Assembly: GCF_002803845.1 (NCBI RefSeq) | Contig: NZ_CP024985.1 | Coordinates: 1,984,001-2,048,000, forward strand | DNA: 64,000 bases | Reading direction: 5' to 3' | Source: Streptomyces lavendulae subsp. lavendulae | GTDB taxonomy: Bacteria; Actinomycetota; Actinomycetes; Streptomycetales; Streptomycetaceae | Shown here: in pieces, positions 1-7,664 of the stretch | How positions within the stretch are numbered: the stretch's first letter is position 1 | Layout of the letters: every line of letters starts with the position of its first letter | Made by a program: the position numbers and the translations under genes | Notes under the pieces: model-generated | Seen by the model: the letters and a program-made list of their open reading frames with translations, nothing else | Database searches by the model: none | Told to the model about the DNA's origin: nothing

Positions 1-374
1 TGGACGCGGTGGCTCTGGAGTCCGGTCCCCAAGCCTGCATCCGCCCGTTTAACGCAATGAACAAGGAGACATGCCCGGCAGGAGCGAACAACCGCCGCTG
101 TGGCGGTCCGTTGGGCACGCGGAAATCGCGATACCCCACAACGCCAGGCCCCAAGGCCGGCTCGGGCCGCGCCGCACACGAGTGGCAGCCGCTGCGAGGC
201 CTCACCTGTTGTGTCACTTCGTCCCCCGTCCGCCCCCGACCGCCGGCTACCCCCGGCGCTCACAAGGTACACAGGCCCGCGACTCGCATTTGTCCAATAC
301 GACGGCGTGCGGCGGGTGTGAGTCTTTCACCGCTGCCGCCGGGGAAACCGGCGAGGAGTCCCTCCCCTCGTAGC
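1..374. other. Left-edge stretch without a supported gene
   Basis: No convincing gene is seen. A 100-codon frame opens at 71 behind a good AAGGAG (63-68), but its translation is Pro/Arg/Thr-rich without any domain, hydrophobic segment or family resemblance. The same frame as the downstream transposase fragment runs through here, but its recognisable part begins only near 375. Confidence 0.5.
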
Positions 375-617
375 GTGGAGGCCGTGACGGAGACCGGCAA
401 GACGGTCGCCGAGGTCGCCGAGGACCTGGGGAACAACGAGACGACGCCGGCAGGCTGGGTGTCCCGGGTTCGGCGTACGGGGACCGCGCCGGCCGGCGGA
501 GGTGACGCGTTGGAGCGGTTGCGGCGGGCGAATGCCCGGCTCAGGCGGGACGCCAAGGAGCAGCGCGCGATACGGCCGATGATCCGGGGGATGCGATGTT
601 GGAGGTACTTGGCCTGA
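375..617 (+). pseudogene. IS3-family transposase OrfA remnant
   Basis: The reading frame gives a short segment that resembles the HTH and leucine-zipper part of IS3-type OrfA proteins. It has a VEAVTETGKTVAEVAEDLG-like helix-turn-helix, then a W-V spacer, then ALERLRRANARLRRDAKEQ, which matches the usual ELKRLRKENAELRRE coiled coil. It then degenerates and stops at 617. No intact OrfA start, OrfB or terminal inverted repeat is seen, so this is a decayed insertion sequence. Its last 22 bases overlap the start of the next gene. Family recognition comes from motif memory only. Confidence 0.6.
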
Positions 618-1567
618 CCGCCGCGGCCGTGGCGGTGTACCAGGCCATGCTGGACCATCCGGGCTACAGCCTGGACGAAATCGCCGTGCACTGCGCCCTG
701 ACACCCGTCCAGGCACACGGCCATCTCGACGAGTTGAGCCGACTCACCCTCGTACAAGCCTCCGCCGAGCGGCCCGGCCAGATGCGTGCGGTGAGCCCCG
801 AGATCGGTCTCGCCGACCTGCTCGCGGGCCAGGAGGCCGAACTCGCCGCACGCCAGGCCCAGCTCGCCGCCTCACGCGCCGCCGTCTCCCGTATGGTCGC
901 CGAACGCGCCGAGCACGGGACGAACCACGGCGAACGCCTTCAGGGGATGGACGCCATACACAGCCGCCTCGAACGCATGGGCCGCTCTGCCACCACCGAA
1001 GTCCTCAGCAGCCAGCCTGGCAGCCAACGCCCCGAGGACCTCCTGGCCAGCCGCCCCGCTGACACCGAGGCCCTCGGCCGCGGCATCAAGATGCGAACCC
1101 TCTACCAGGACGCCACCCGCAACCAGCCCCACATCACCGCCTACGCCCAATGGCTGCTCGGCCACGGCAGCGGAGTCCGTACCGCCCCCACGATCCCCCA
1201 GCGCATGGTCGTCGTCGATCGTGCCCAAGCCCTGGTACCCATCGACCCCGCCGACACCCGCAAGGGCGCCCTGCACGTCACCGAACCAGGCATCCTCGCC
1301 GCGCTGCTCGACTTCTTCGAGCACTCCTGGAACACGGCCGTTCCCCTCGGCGCCACCCAGCCCGAGGACCCCCAAACCAGCCTCACCGCCACCGAACGCC
1401 GGATTCTGCTCCTGCTCGGCGCCGGTCTGACCGACGACGCGGTGGGGCAGCGCCTCGGTATTTCCTCGCGCACCATCGGACGTCACATGTCCTCCATCAT
1501 GGAACGCCTGGGTGCAGGCAGCCGCTTCGAAGCCGGGATCAAAGCCGCCCAGAAGGGCTGGCTCTGA
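596..1567 (+). CDS. LuxR-type regulator with TrmB-like N-terminal domain
   Basis: A cytoplasmic transcription factor of 323 residues. Residues about 1-60 form a winged-helix TrmB-like domain (LGLTAAAVAVYQAMLDHPGYSLDEIA). Residues 75-105 are a helical linker rich in Ala and Gln. Residues about 115-240 look like a degenerate phospholipase-D-like effector domain (RTLYQDATR, TAPTIPQRMVVVDR). The C-terminus (about 260-320) is a LuxR/GerE HTH with LTATERRILLLLGAGLTDDAVGQRLGISSRTIGRHM. This architecture is common in Streptomyces, usually with no known ligand. The ATG at 596 follows a GGGGG at 586-590. The gene lies between two transposase relics and upstream of a secreted-peptide gene, so a peptide-responsive role is possible but is inference. 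Confidence 0.85.
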   Translation: MLEVLGLTAAAVAVYQAMLDHPGYSLDEIAVHCALTPVQAHGHLDELSRLTLVQASAERPGQMRAVSPEIGLADLLAGQEAELAARQAQLAASRAAVSRMVAERAEHGTNHGERLQGMDAIHSRLERMGRSATTEVLSSQPGSQRPEDLLASRPADTEALGRGIKMRTLYQDATRNQPHITAYAQWLLGHGSGVRTAPTIPQRMVVVDRAQALVPIDPADTRKGALHVTEPGILAALLDFFEHSWNTAVPLGATQPEDPQTSLTATERRILLLLGAGLTDDAVGQRLGISSRTIGRHMSSIMERLGAGSRFEAGIKAAQKGWL

Positions 1568-1599
1568 TCACGGGGGACGCCGCGGAGGAGCCGACGGCA

Positions 1600-1803
1600 T
1601 CGCACACGATGTGGAAGCCGCGGCCGATCAGGTCCGGGGCCGGCCGGGCTTTGGTGTCTGCCCGGGTCAGCGAGCGCCGCCCGCGGCGGGTGATACCGCG
1701 TATGCCGCGTTCCCGTACCACCCGGGCGATGCGCTTGCGGTCCACCCGACGGCCTGGACGCCGTAATTGGGCGCGGCTCCGCGGGACACCGTAATTCTCG
1801 CGG
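1600..1803 (-). pseudogene. IS3-family transposase OrfB remnant
   Basis: On the minus strand the translation reads ENYGVPRSRAQLRRPGRRVD, then RKRIARVVRERGIRGITRR and RRSLTRADTKARPAPDLIGR. This is a close match to the HTH_21 segment that precedes the integrase core in IS3-type OrfB (Y-G-x-x-R-x-x-x-x-L, G-x-x-V-x-x-K-R-V-x-R-L-M). The catalytic DDE core that should follow is absent, and the frame drifts into unrelated sequence below about 1600. It points opposite to the OrfA remnant at 375-617. The two may come from different elements or from one rearranged element. Confidence 0.7.
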
Positions 1804-1873
1804 GTCGAGTGTGTCCGTCCTCCGGGAGGCTGCGCCTCAGAGATTGACATGCCCATGCCATCTTGTCCGGATC

Positions 1874-1920
1874 CCGACAGGCCGGTAGGCGACACCTTCA
1901 AGGCCTTCCGGCCCTGTCGG
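1874..1920. promoter_or_regulatory. Long inverted repeat upstream of the peptide gene
   Basis: CCGACAGGCCGG (1874-1885) pairs with CCGGCCCTGTCGG (1908-1920) apart from one extra base. The 22-base loop itself contains the palindrome AAGGCCTT. It lies about 125 bases before the peptide start and 307 bases after the LuxR gene stop. It could be a terminator, an operator or an IS-end remnant; no T tract follows it. Confidence 0.5.
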
Positions 1921-2045
1921 CGAGCGACGAAGCTAGTGATCGCCGCCAGGGAAACACCCCCTGACGGCGACCGGACAGAGCGTCACCCGCGGGACGCCCG
2001 AACGGTGCCGGACAGCCCTCCCATCAGCAGTTAAGGACATTCGTC

Positions 2046-2228
2046 GTGATCCGCACCCGTCTCGCCCAGGCCGCCGCGGTGGCCACTGTCTCCCTCACCG
2101 CGATAATCCTCATGTCCGGCGCCGCCATGGCCACCGAGGCGAAGACTCCCGCACCGGCCACCGCCGAGATCCCCGACAGTCTCGGCTGGGGCGTACAGCC
2201 CTCCTCCAACAGCCTGGGCTGGGGCTGA
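2046..2228 (+). CDS. Small secreted peptide with duplicated SLGWG motif
   Basis: A 60-residue product starting at GTG 2046, eight bases after AAGGA (2033-2037). Residues 1-29 are a clear Sec signal peptide: Arg at 3 and 5, a hydrophobic core AAAVATVSLTAIILMSGAA, and an AMA cleavage site before TEAK. The predicted mature peptide is about 31 residues with a Pro/Ala/Thr-rich front. Its end carries two copies of SLGWG, one after EIPD and one as the last five residues, separated by VQPSSN. No cysteines are present, so it is not a disulfide peptide. The gene sits between a LuxR-type regulator and a small cytoplasmic protein 9 bases downstream. Function is unknown; a processed extracellular signal or surface peptide is a reasonable guess. 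Confidence 0.75.
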   Translation: MIRTRLAQAAAVATVSLTAIILMSGAAMATEAKTPAPATAEIPDSLGWGVQPSSNSLGWG

Positions 2229-2237
2229 TGAGCCGGG

Positions 2238-2531
2238 GTGGAAATTGTCTACGCCAGCCTGACACGCAGGCAGCCGGGCGAGGCCGCTGAAGCCGGCGAA
2301 GCGGCCGAGGCCGAGGACGCCATGTGGGCCCATGCCCTGCCCCACATCGGACTCCAGCACGTCAGCGCGCGCTCCGATTCCGGCCGACTCGAATTCCTGC
2401 TCTACCTCATGAGCCCCGGTTCACCATGTGAGCCCAGCGCCCTCTGCCGCGCTCACGCCCTGCTCACCCACAGCCAGCAGGCCTCACCCCAGCTCAACCG
2501 GCGCTACCTCCCGCCGAAGCCGCTCACGTAG
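2238..2531 (+). CDS. Small cytoplasmic protein of unknown function
   Basis: A 97-residue product whose GTG start is 9 bases after the stop of the peptide gene, so the two are probably cotranscribed and perhaps translationally coupled. No good Shine-Dalgarno of its own is seen. The N-terminus (EIVYASLTRRQ) is followed by an Ala/Glu-rich segment. The core is WAHALPHIGLQHVSARSDSG and RLEFLLYLMSPG, and the C-terminus is ALLTHSQQASPQLNRRYLPP. The pattern looks like a compact alpha/beta domain and has no signal peptide or membrane segment. The family is not recognised with certainty. Linkage suggests it works with the secreted peptide. Confidence 0.6.
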   Translation: MEIVYASLTRRQPGEAAEAGEAAEAEDAMWAHALPHIGLQHVSARSDSGRLEFLLYLMSPGSPCEPSALCRAHALLTHSQQASPQLNRRYLPPKPLT

Positions 2532-2820
2532 CCCACCGACCGCAACACCCGGTGCCACGGAGCCGTCCGACCGCAACACCATTGCGGCCCCGCCGCCCCA
2601 TCGCCCTCAGCGAGGCGAGTCGACGGTTGCCGCCCATCACCCGTCAGCTCCCTGGACGGTGTGAGCGGACCGAGGTGCAGACCGAGGCCGACGAGCTGGT
2701 CCAGGGGCTCTGGCACCTGGACATGGCTGGGCGCCATCCGCTGAGCGAGTTCGTCCACGCCACCCGTCAGCTGCTTCAACACCCCATTTCCGTATGCCCT
2801 TCACCTCACGGGGAACCGTC
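2532..2820. other. Intergenic, no supported gene
   Basis: Frames here translate to low-complexity Pro/Arg/Thr sequence. A short fragment around 2675-2785 reads ADELVQGLWHLDMAGRHPLS and could be debris of an old gene, but it has no start context. No hairpin was recognised. Confidence 0.4.
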
Positions 2821-3666
2821 ATGCCCAGACTGAACCGATCCACCCTCAGTGCCGTCTCGGTGGCCCTCGCCATGTGCGCAGCAGCTACGGCTACGGCCGG
2901 TTGCGGCCGCACCGACACCAAACCGGCGCCAGCCGCGGCGCCCCACGAAGCCCCGGTCTCAGCCGCCCGAACCCCCGAGCCTTCGCTGAGCGCATCCCCG
3001 CAGGGCAAGGAGTCGGCGAGCCCGAAGGGCAGCGAGCAGTCCTCGGCTCCGCCCGCCTCCCAGTCGCCAGGCGGAAAGGCCGCCCAGGGCGAGAGGAGCG
3101 CGGCGCGCACCGCGGCCGTCCTGCCGGAAGGCCTCGCGAAGCTGCCCGTTGAGAAGGCCCTCGGCTGGAAGCCGGACGGTCCTCTGACCAGCCAGGAACT
3201 GCGCGGGCAGAAGATCACGCTGAACGAGTGCGCGAACGTCGCCGGCGCCACCCTCTGGCAGCAGCAGGGATACCTGAGTTCGGCCAAGAACGCCGCCGGT
3301 CAGCAGCTGTTCTTCTTCCCCGATGCCTCGTCCGCCGGCAGCGCCTACGACCAGCTGGTCGCCGACATGAACACCTGCCAGGCCACTTCCCGCCAACTCC
3401 AGGCCCGTGAGGGAGCACCGCAGGACGCCGTCGTGTCCACCACGGCAACCGTCAAGGACGGCACCGCCTGGTCGCGGCACTGGACGGGAGTCGGCGGCAT
3501 GTCCGCCCGCGACGTGCAGACCAACCACCTCTACGTCGTCCGTCAGGGCGACCACCTCACGCTCTTCCAGTTCGACGAGCTGGCCGAGCGTCCCGGACCG
3601 CCGCACGACACCGGCACCGACGCCGCAGTACTCGACGTGCTCGCCGGGCTGGGCGCCCAGAACTGA
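2821..3666 (+). CDS. Lipoprotein with sensor-like extracellular domain
   Basis: A 281-residue exported lipoprotein. The ATG at 2821 is preferred over an in-frame upstream start at 2794, because it gives a normal signal peptide (MPRLNRSTLSAVSVALAMCA) ending in a lipobox TAGC. A low-complexity linker of Ser, Pro, Ala and Lys follows to about residue 95. The remaining roughly 170 residues form a globular domain (LPVEKALGWKPDG, LNECANVAGATLWQQQGY, FFFPDASSAGSAYDQLVADM, HLYVVRQGDHLTLFQFDEL) that resembles PknH-type sensor domains seen in actinobacterial lipoproteins. Two cysteines (NECAN, NTCQA) could form a disulfide. The gene is 57 bases before the NlpC/P60-like gene in the same direction, so a shared cell-wall role is likely. 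Confidence 0.75.
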   Translation: MPRLNRSTLSAVSVALAMCAAATATAGCGRTDTKPAPAAAPHEAPVSAARTPEPSLSASPQGKESASPKGSEQSSAPPASQSPGGKAAQGERSAARTAAVLPEGLAKLPVEKALGWKPDGPLTSQELRGQKITLNECANVAGATLWQQQGYLSSAKNAAGQQLFFFPDASSAGSAYDQLVADMNTCQATSRQLQAREGAPQDAVVSTTATVKDGTAWSRHWTGVGGMSARDVQTNHLYVVRQGDHLTLFQFDELAERPGPPHDTGTDAAVLDVLAGLGAQN

Positions 3667-3723
3667 GCGGGCTGGAACACAACTGATCTTCCTTCTTCAC
3701 TTCTCTCTTCACAAGGAGTCGCG

Positions 3724-5004
3724 TTGTCCGTCAAGACATCGGCCTTCCGCGCCGCGAGCATCGTCACCGCCGCCTGCGCCGCCTCGCTCGTCCTGTCCGT
3801 CATGCCCGCCCACGCCGACAGCATCCAGGCCTCCAGTGCCTCCGTGTCCTCGACGGGATCGCTGGGCAACAATGCCGCCCCCGGCGGCAAGGTCTCCCGC
3901 ACCCAGGCCATATCCAGGGCCCAGGTGTGGGTGGACAAGCAGGTCCCGTACAGCACCAACGGCCTCACCTCCCCCTACAGCTGGTGGTCCGACGACCGCA
4001 CCGGCGGCCGCTACCGGCAGGACTGCTCCGGCTTCGTCTCCATGGCCTGGCAGCTTTCCTACAGCCGCACGACATACGACCTGCCCGATGTCTCCACGCA
4101 GATCAGCAAGTGGGATCTGCAGCCGGGCGACATCCTCAACAGCAATGACCACGTCGTCCTCTTCGCAGGCTGGCGCGACAAGTCGGCGGGAACCTTCAAC
4201 TACTACCAGGAGAGCAGCCGCAGCCGACCGACGAACTACAACACCGACGGCAACCTGTACGGCGCCACCCTCTCCTCGCACCCCACCAGCAGTTACTCCG
4301 CCCTGCGCTACAAGAACATCACCGACGATGTCGCCAACGGCGGTGATCTGCCGGTGGCGGGGAACTGGGACGGCGGTCCGGCCGGCAACGTGGGTGTCTG
4401 GCGCGACGGGAAGTTCCACCTGCGCAACGACGACGGATCCCTCGCCTACGTCGACTGGGGCCAGGCCGGAGACCTGCCCGTCTCCGCCAACTGGGACGGC
4501 GCGGGCCCCGACAACGTGGGCGTCTTCCGGCCCTCCACGGGCCAGTTCCACCTCCGCATGGACGACGGCAGCCTGAAAATCCTCGACTGGGGCCAGGCCG
4601 GCGACACTCCTGTCGCAGGGAACTGGGACGGCGGTCCGGCCGCGAACATCGGCATCTGGCGCAACGGGACCTTCCACCTGCGCAACGACGACGGCTCGCT
4701 CCTCAAGATCGACTGGGGCCAGGCCGGAGACCTGCCCGTCACCGGCAACTGGGACGGCGCAGGCCCCGACAACCTGGGCGTCTTCCGGCCCTCCACAGGC
4801 CAGTTCCACCTCCGCATGGACGACGGCAGCCTGAAAATCCTCGACTGGGGCCAGGCCGGCGACCTCCCCGTCTCCGCCAACTGGGACGGCGGCAACAACA
4901 GCCCCGCCGCCAACATCGGCATCTGGCGCCCCTCCGAGGCCCGCTTCCACCTCCGCAACGACGACGGCACCCTGGCCTACCTCGACTGGGGCCAGCCCAG
5001 GTAG
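3724..5004 (+). CDS. Secreted NlpC/P60-like amidase with C-terminal repeats
   Basis: A 426-residue secreted protein. The start is TTG at 3724 behind AAGGAG (3713-3718). Residues 1-31 are a Sec signal peptide ending in PAHA. Residues about 55-205 resemble an NlpC/P60-type amidase domain: the DCSGF motif gives a candidate nucleophile Cys101, and SNDHVVLFAGW gives His143. Residues 207-426 are five repeats of 42-48 residues built on GDLPVxxNWDG, VGVFRPSTGQFHLR and DDGSLKILDWGQ, like the repeats attached to many actinobacterial exoenzymes. The enzyme probably acts on peptidoglycan peptides or another amide, with the repeats binding wall or glycan. Catalytic identity is inferred from motifs. It is followed by a strong terminator. 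Confidence 0.75.
   Translation: MSVKTSAFRAASIVTAACAASLVLSVMPAHADSIQASSASVSSTGSLGNNAAPGGKVSRTQAISRAQVWVDKQVPYSTNGLTSPYSWWSDDRTGGRYRQDCSGFVSMAWQLSYSRTTYDLPDVSTQISKWDLQPGDILNSNDHVVLFAGWRDKSAGTFNYYQESSRSRPTNYNTDGNLYGATLSSHPTSSYSALRYKNITDDVANGGDLPVAGNWDGGPAGNVGVWRDGKFHLRNDDGSLAYVDWGQAGDLPVSANWDGAGPDNVGVFRPSTGQFHLRMDDGSLKILDWGQAGDTPVAGNWDGGPAANIGIWRNGTFHLRNDDGSLLKIDWGQAGDLPVTGNWDGAGPDNLGVFRPSTGQFHLRMDDGSLKILDWGQAGDLPVSANWDGGNNSPAANIGIWRPSEARFHLRNDDGTLAYLDWGQPR
4342..5001 (+). repeat. Five tandem coding repeats (126-144 bases)
   Basis: Units lie at 4342-4467, 4468-4599, 4600-4725, 4726-4857 and 4858-5001. Units 2 and 4 differ at only about five of 132 bases, mostly silent or conservative, so a two-unit block was probably duplicated recently. 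Units 1, 3 and 5 form the alternate type, with GGPAxN in place of GAGPDN. Confidence 0.9.
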
Positions 5005-5018
5005 GCCTTGCTCAGCCC

Positions 5019-5053
5019 GTGCCCGGCACGCTCACCAGCGGCGTGCCGGGCAC
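5019..5053. terminator. Bidirectional terminator hairpin
   Basis: A perfect 13-bp stem: GTGCCCGGCACGC (5019-5031) pairs with GCGTGCCGGGCAC (5041-5053) around a 9-base loop. It lies between the convergent amidase and LLM oxidoreductase genes and probably ends both transcripts. No U tract is present, as is common in Streptomyces. Confidence 0.8.
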
Positions 5054-5163
5054 GACGGGCAGGCGCTCGGCGACAGACACCACCGTCGGGACGCCGACGG
5101 CCACCGAGACCGGCCCGGCCAACAGAACTGCCCCGGCGACGACACGGCACCACGAATTCAACG

Positions 5164-6183
5164 TCAGCAGTTGTTGATCGCCGGAATGACGTGCTGCCCG
5201 TAGGCGTCGATCACCGTCTCCCTCGCGTCGTGCATGTCGTAGACGGCGAACTGGTCGACGCCCAGGTCGCGCAGGGCGCGGAGCTTCTCGATGTGGGCCT
5301 CGGCCGGGCCCAGCAGGCAGAAGCGGTCGACGATCTCGTCCGGGACGAAGTCCGTGGACGGGTTCCCGGCCCGCCCGTGGTGGCTGTAGTCGTAGCCCTG
5401 GCGGGCCTTGATGTACTCGGTGAGGGCGTCCGGGACCATGCCCGAGTGTTCGCCGTAGCGGGAGACGAGGTCGGCGACGTGGTTGCCGACCATCCCGCCG
5501 AACCAGCGGCACTGGTCCCGGGCGTGGGCGAGGGCGGCCGCCGAGTCGTCGGCCGTGACGTACGCCGGAGCGGCCACGCAGATGGTGATCGAGGCCGGGT
5601 CGCGGCCCGCCTCGGTCGCGGCCTGCCGGACGGCCTTGACCATCCACTCCGTGAGGAACGGGTCGGCGAGCTGGAGGATGAAGCCGTCGGCCTTCCGGCC
5701 GGTGAGGGCGAGGGCCTTCGGGCCGTACGCGGCCATCCAGACGGGGAGTCTGCCGTCCTTGATCCACGGGATGCGGAGCGGGTTGCCGTCCACGACCGCC
5801 TCGCGGCCCTCGGCGAGGTCGCGGATGACCTCGATGGCCTCGCCGAGGCGGGCCAGGGTGTTGGGGGCCCGGCCCGCGACGCGCATGGCCGAGTCGCCGC
5901 GGCCGATGCCGCAGACGGTGCGGTTGCCGTACATGTCGTTGAGGGTGGCGAAGGTGGAGGCGGTGACCTCCCAGGTGCGGGTGCCCGGGTTGGTGACCAT
6001 CGGGCCGATGTGGAGCTTCTGCGTGTTGGCGAGGATCTGGCTGTAGATGACGAACGGCTCCTGCCACAGCACGGCGGAGTCGAAGGTCCAGCCGTAGCGG
6101 AAGCCGTTGCGTTCGGCGCGCTTCATCAGGCTGATGACCTGGGAGGCGGGCGGGTCGGTCTGCAGGACGAGGCCGAAGTCCAT
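5164..6183 (-). CDS. LLM-class F420-dependent oxidoreductase
   Basis: A 339-residue TIM-barrel flavin/F420 oxidoreductase of the luciferase-like family. The N-terminus MDFGLVLQTDPPASQVISLM, the segment THGPMVTNPGTRTWEVTAS-like around residue 60, and GIGRGDSAMRVAGRAP near 95-110 are typical of this family's F420-binding subgroup. The length is normal for the family. It is the last gene of the pyrimidine catabolism operon, 55 bases after dihydropyrimidinase. This placement suggests it acts on a pyrimidine-derived intermediate, although the substrate is not known from sequence. Assignment to the LLM family is firm; the exact reaction is not. Confidence 0.85.
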   Translation of the reverse strand: MDFGLVLQTDPPASQVISLMKRAERNGFRYGWTFDSAVLWQEPFVIYSQILANTQKLHIGPMVTNPGTRTWEVTASTFATLNDMYGNRTVCGIGRGDSAMRVAGRAPNTLARLGEAIEVIRDLAEGREAVVDGNPLRIPWIKDGRLPVWMAAYGPKALALTGRKADGFILQLADPFLTEWMVKAVRQAATEAGRDPASITICVAAPAYVTADDSAAALAHARDQCRWFGGMVGNHVADLVSRYGEHSGMVPDALTEYIKARQGYDYSHHGRAGNPSTDFVPDEIVDRFCLLGPAEAHIEKLRALRDLGVDQFAVYDMHDARETVIDAYGQHVIPAINNC

Positions 6184-6238
6184 GCGTCGCTCCTTGCTGG
6201 GGAGTGCGGGCGCCGGGGCGTGCGGGCCCCGGCGCCCC

Positions 6239-7639
6239 CTAGAGGTACTGGCAGGTGGAACGGTGGACGAAGGCCCCGTGGCCGGCCCGGCCCGTGTACT
6301 CGCGCCGGTCGATGACGAGTTCGCCCCGGGAGAGGACCGTGTCGACGCGTCCGGTGATCCGCCTGCCCTCGTACGCCGAGTAGTCCACGTTCATGTGGTG
6401 GGTCTCGGCGGAGATGACCTGCTCGGCGTGCGGATCGTAGAGGACGATGTCGGCGTCGGAACCGGGCGCGATGGTGCCCTTCTGCGGGTAGAGGCCGAAC
6501 ATCCGGGCCGGGGTCGCGCAGGCGATCTCGATCCAGCGGCGGCGGCTGATGTGCCCGTCCAGGACGGCCTGGTGGAGGAGGTCCATGCGGTTCTCCACCC
6601 CCGGCAGCCCGTTGGGGATCTTGGAGAAGTCCCCGCGGCCCAGCTCCTTCTGGCCGCGGAAGCAGAAGGGGCAGTGGTCCGTGGAGACCACCTGGAGGTC
6701 GTTCGTGCGCAGTCCCCGCCACAGCGCCGCCTGGTGTTCGCGCGGGCGCAGCGGCGTGGAGCAGACGTACTTGGCGCCCTGGAAGTCGGGCTCGGCCAGG
6801 TTGTCGGTGGACAGGAAGAGGTACTGCGGGCAGGTCTCGCCGAAGACGGGCAGGCCCTTGTCGCGGGCGGCGGCCAGCTCGGCCACCGCCTCCTCGGCCG
6901 ACACGTGGACCACGTAGAGCGGCGAGCCGGCGACCCGGGCGAGCTGGATGGCGCGGTGGGTGGCCTCGGCCTCCAGGAGCACCTTGCGGACCTCTCCGTG
7001 GTGGCGGGGGTCGGTCTCGCCGCGGGCCAGGGCCTGTTCGACGAGGACGTCGATGGCGATGCCGTTCTCGGCGTGCATCATGATCAGCCCGCCGTTGCCG
7101 GAGGCCCGCTGCATGGCGCGCAGGATCTGTCCGTCGTCGCTGTAGAACACGCCCGGGTAGGCCATGAACAGCTTGAAGGAGGTGACTCCCTCGCCCACGA
7201 GGTGGTCCATCTCCTTCAGGGTGTGCTCGTTGACGTCGGAGAGGATCATGTGGAAGGCGTAGTCGATCGCGCAGTTGCCGTCGGCCTTCGCGTACCAGGT
7301 GTCGAGCCCTTCGCGCAGGGTGCGGCCCACGCTCTGCACGGCGAAGTCGACGATGGTGGTGGTGCCGCCCCAGGCGGCGGCCCGGGTGCCGGTCTCGAAG
7401 GTGTCCGAGGCGGAGGTGCCGCCGAAGGGGAGCTCCATGTGGGTGTGCGCGTCGACACCGCCGGGGATGACGTACTTCCCGCTCGCGTCGATCGTGCGGT
7501 CGGCGGTCCAGGCCTGTGCCGCGGCGGAACCGTGTGCGGCGAGGGCCGCGACGCGGCCGTCCTCGACGAGGACGTCCGCGTGGAGCTCGTCGGCGGCGGT
7601 CACGACCAGACCGCCGCGGATCAGGGTGCGCGTGCTCAA
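6239..7639 (-). CDS. hydA: Dihydropyrimidinase
   Basis: A 466-residue cytoplasmic metal-dependent amidohydrolase that opens 5,6-dihydrouracil or dihydrothymine to N-carbamoyl-beta-amino acids. The start is TTG at 7639, preceded by GGGGGAG, giving the normal N-terminus STRTLIRGGLVV; a longer in-frame extension is Ser/Pro/Arg-rich and unlikely. Visible metal ligands are H65 and H67 (DAHTHMELPFGG), the carboxylated lysine K156 (SFKLFMAYPG) and H189 (MMHAEN). The segment VVSTDHCPF supplies the catalytic Asp region. It lies 25 bases after the aminotransferase gene and belongs to the same leftward operon. Hydantoinase activity on related cyclic ureides is possible. Confidence 0.92.
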   Translation of the reverse strand: MSTRTLIRGGLVVTAADELHADVLVEDGRVAALAAHGSAAAQAWTADRTIDASGKYVIPGGVDAHTHMELPFGGTSASDTFETGTRAAAWGGTTTIVDFAVQSVGRTLREGLDTWYAKADGNCAIDYAFHMILSDVNEHTLKEMDHLVGEGVTSFKLFMAYPGVFYSDDGQILRAMQRASGNGGLIMMHAENGIAIDVLVEQALARGETDPRHHGEVRKVLLEAEATHRAIQLARVAGSPLYVVHVSAEEAVAELAAARDKGLPVFGETCPQYLFLSTDNLAEPDFQGAKYVCSTPLRPREHQAALWRGLRTNDLQVVSTDHCPFCFRGQKELGRGDFSKIPNGLPGVENRMDLLHQAVLDGHISRRRWIEIACATPARMFGLYPQKGTIAPGSDADIVLYDPHAEQVISAETHHMNVDYSAYEGRRITGRVDTVLSRGELVIDRREYTGRAGHGAFVHRSTCQYL

Positions 7640-7664
7640 GGAACTCCCCCTACGGGCTGGGCTG

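Noticed and set aside
71..373. 100-codon frame behind a good AAGGAG
   Set aside because: Translation is low complexity with no domain or codon pattern of a real gene; the ribosome site is probably chance.
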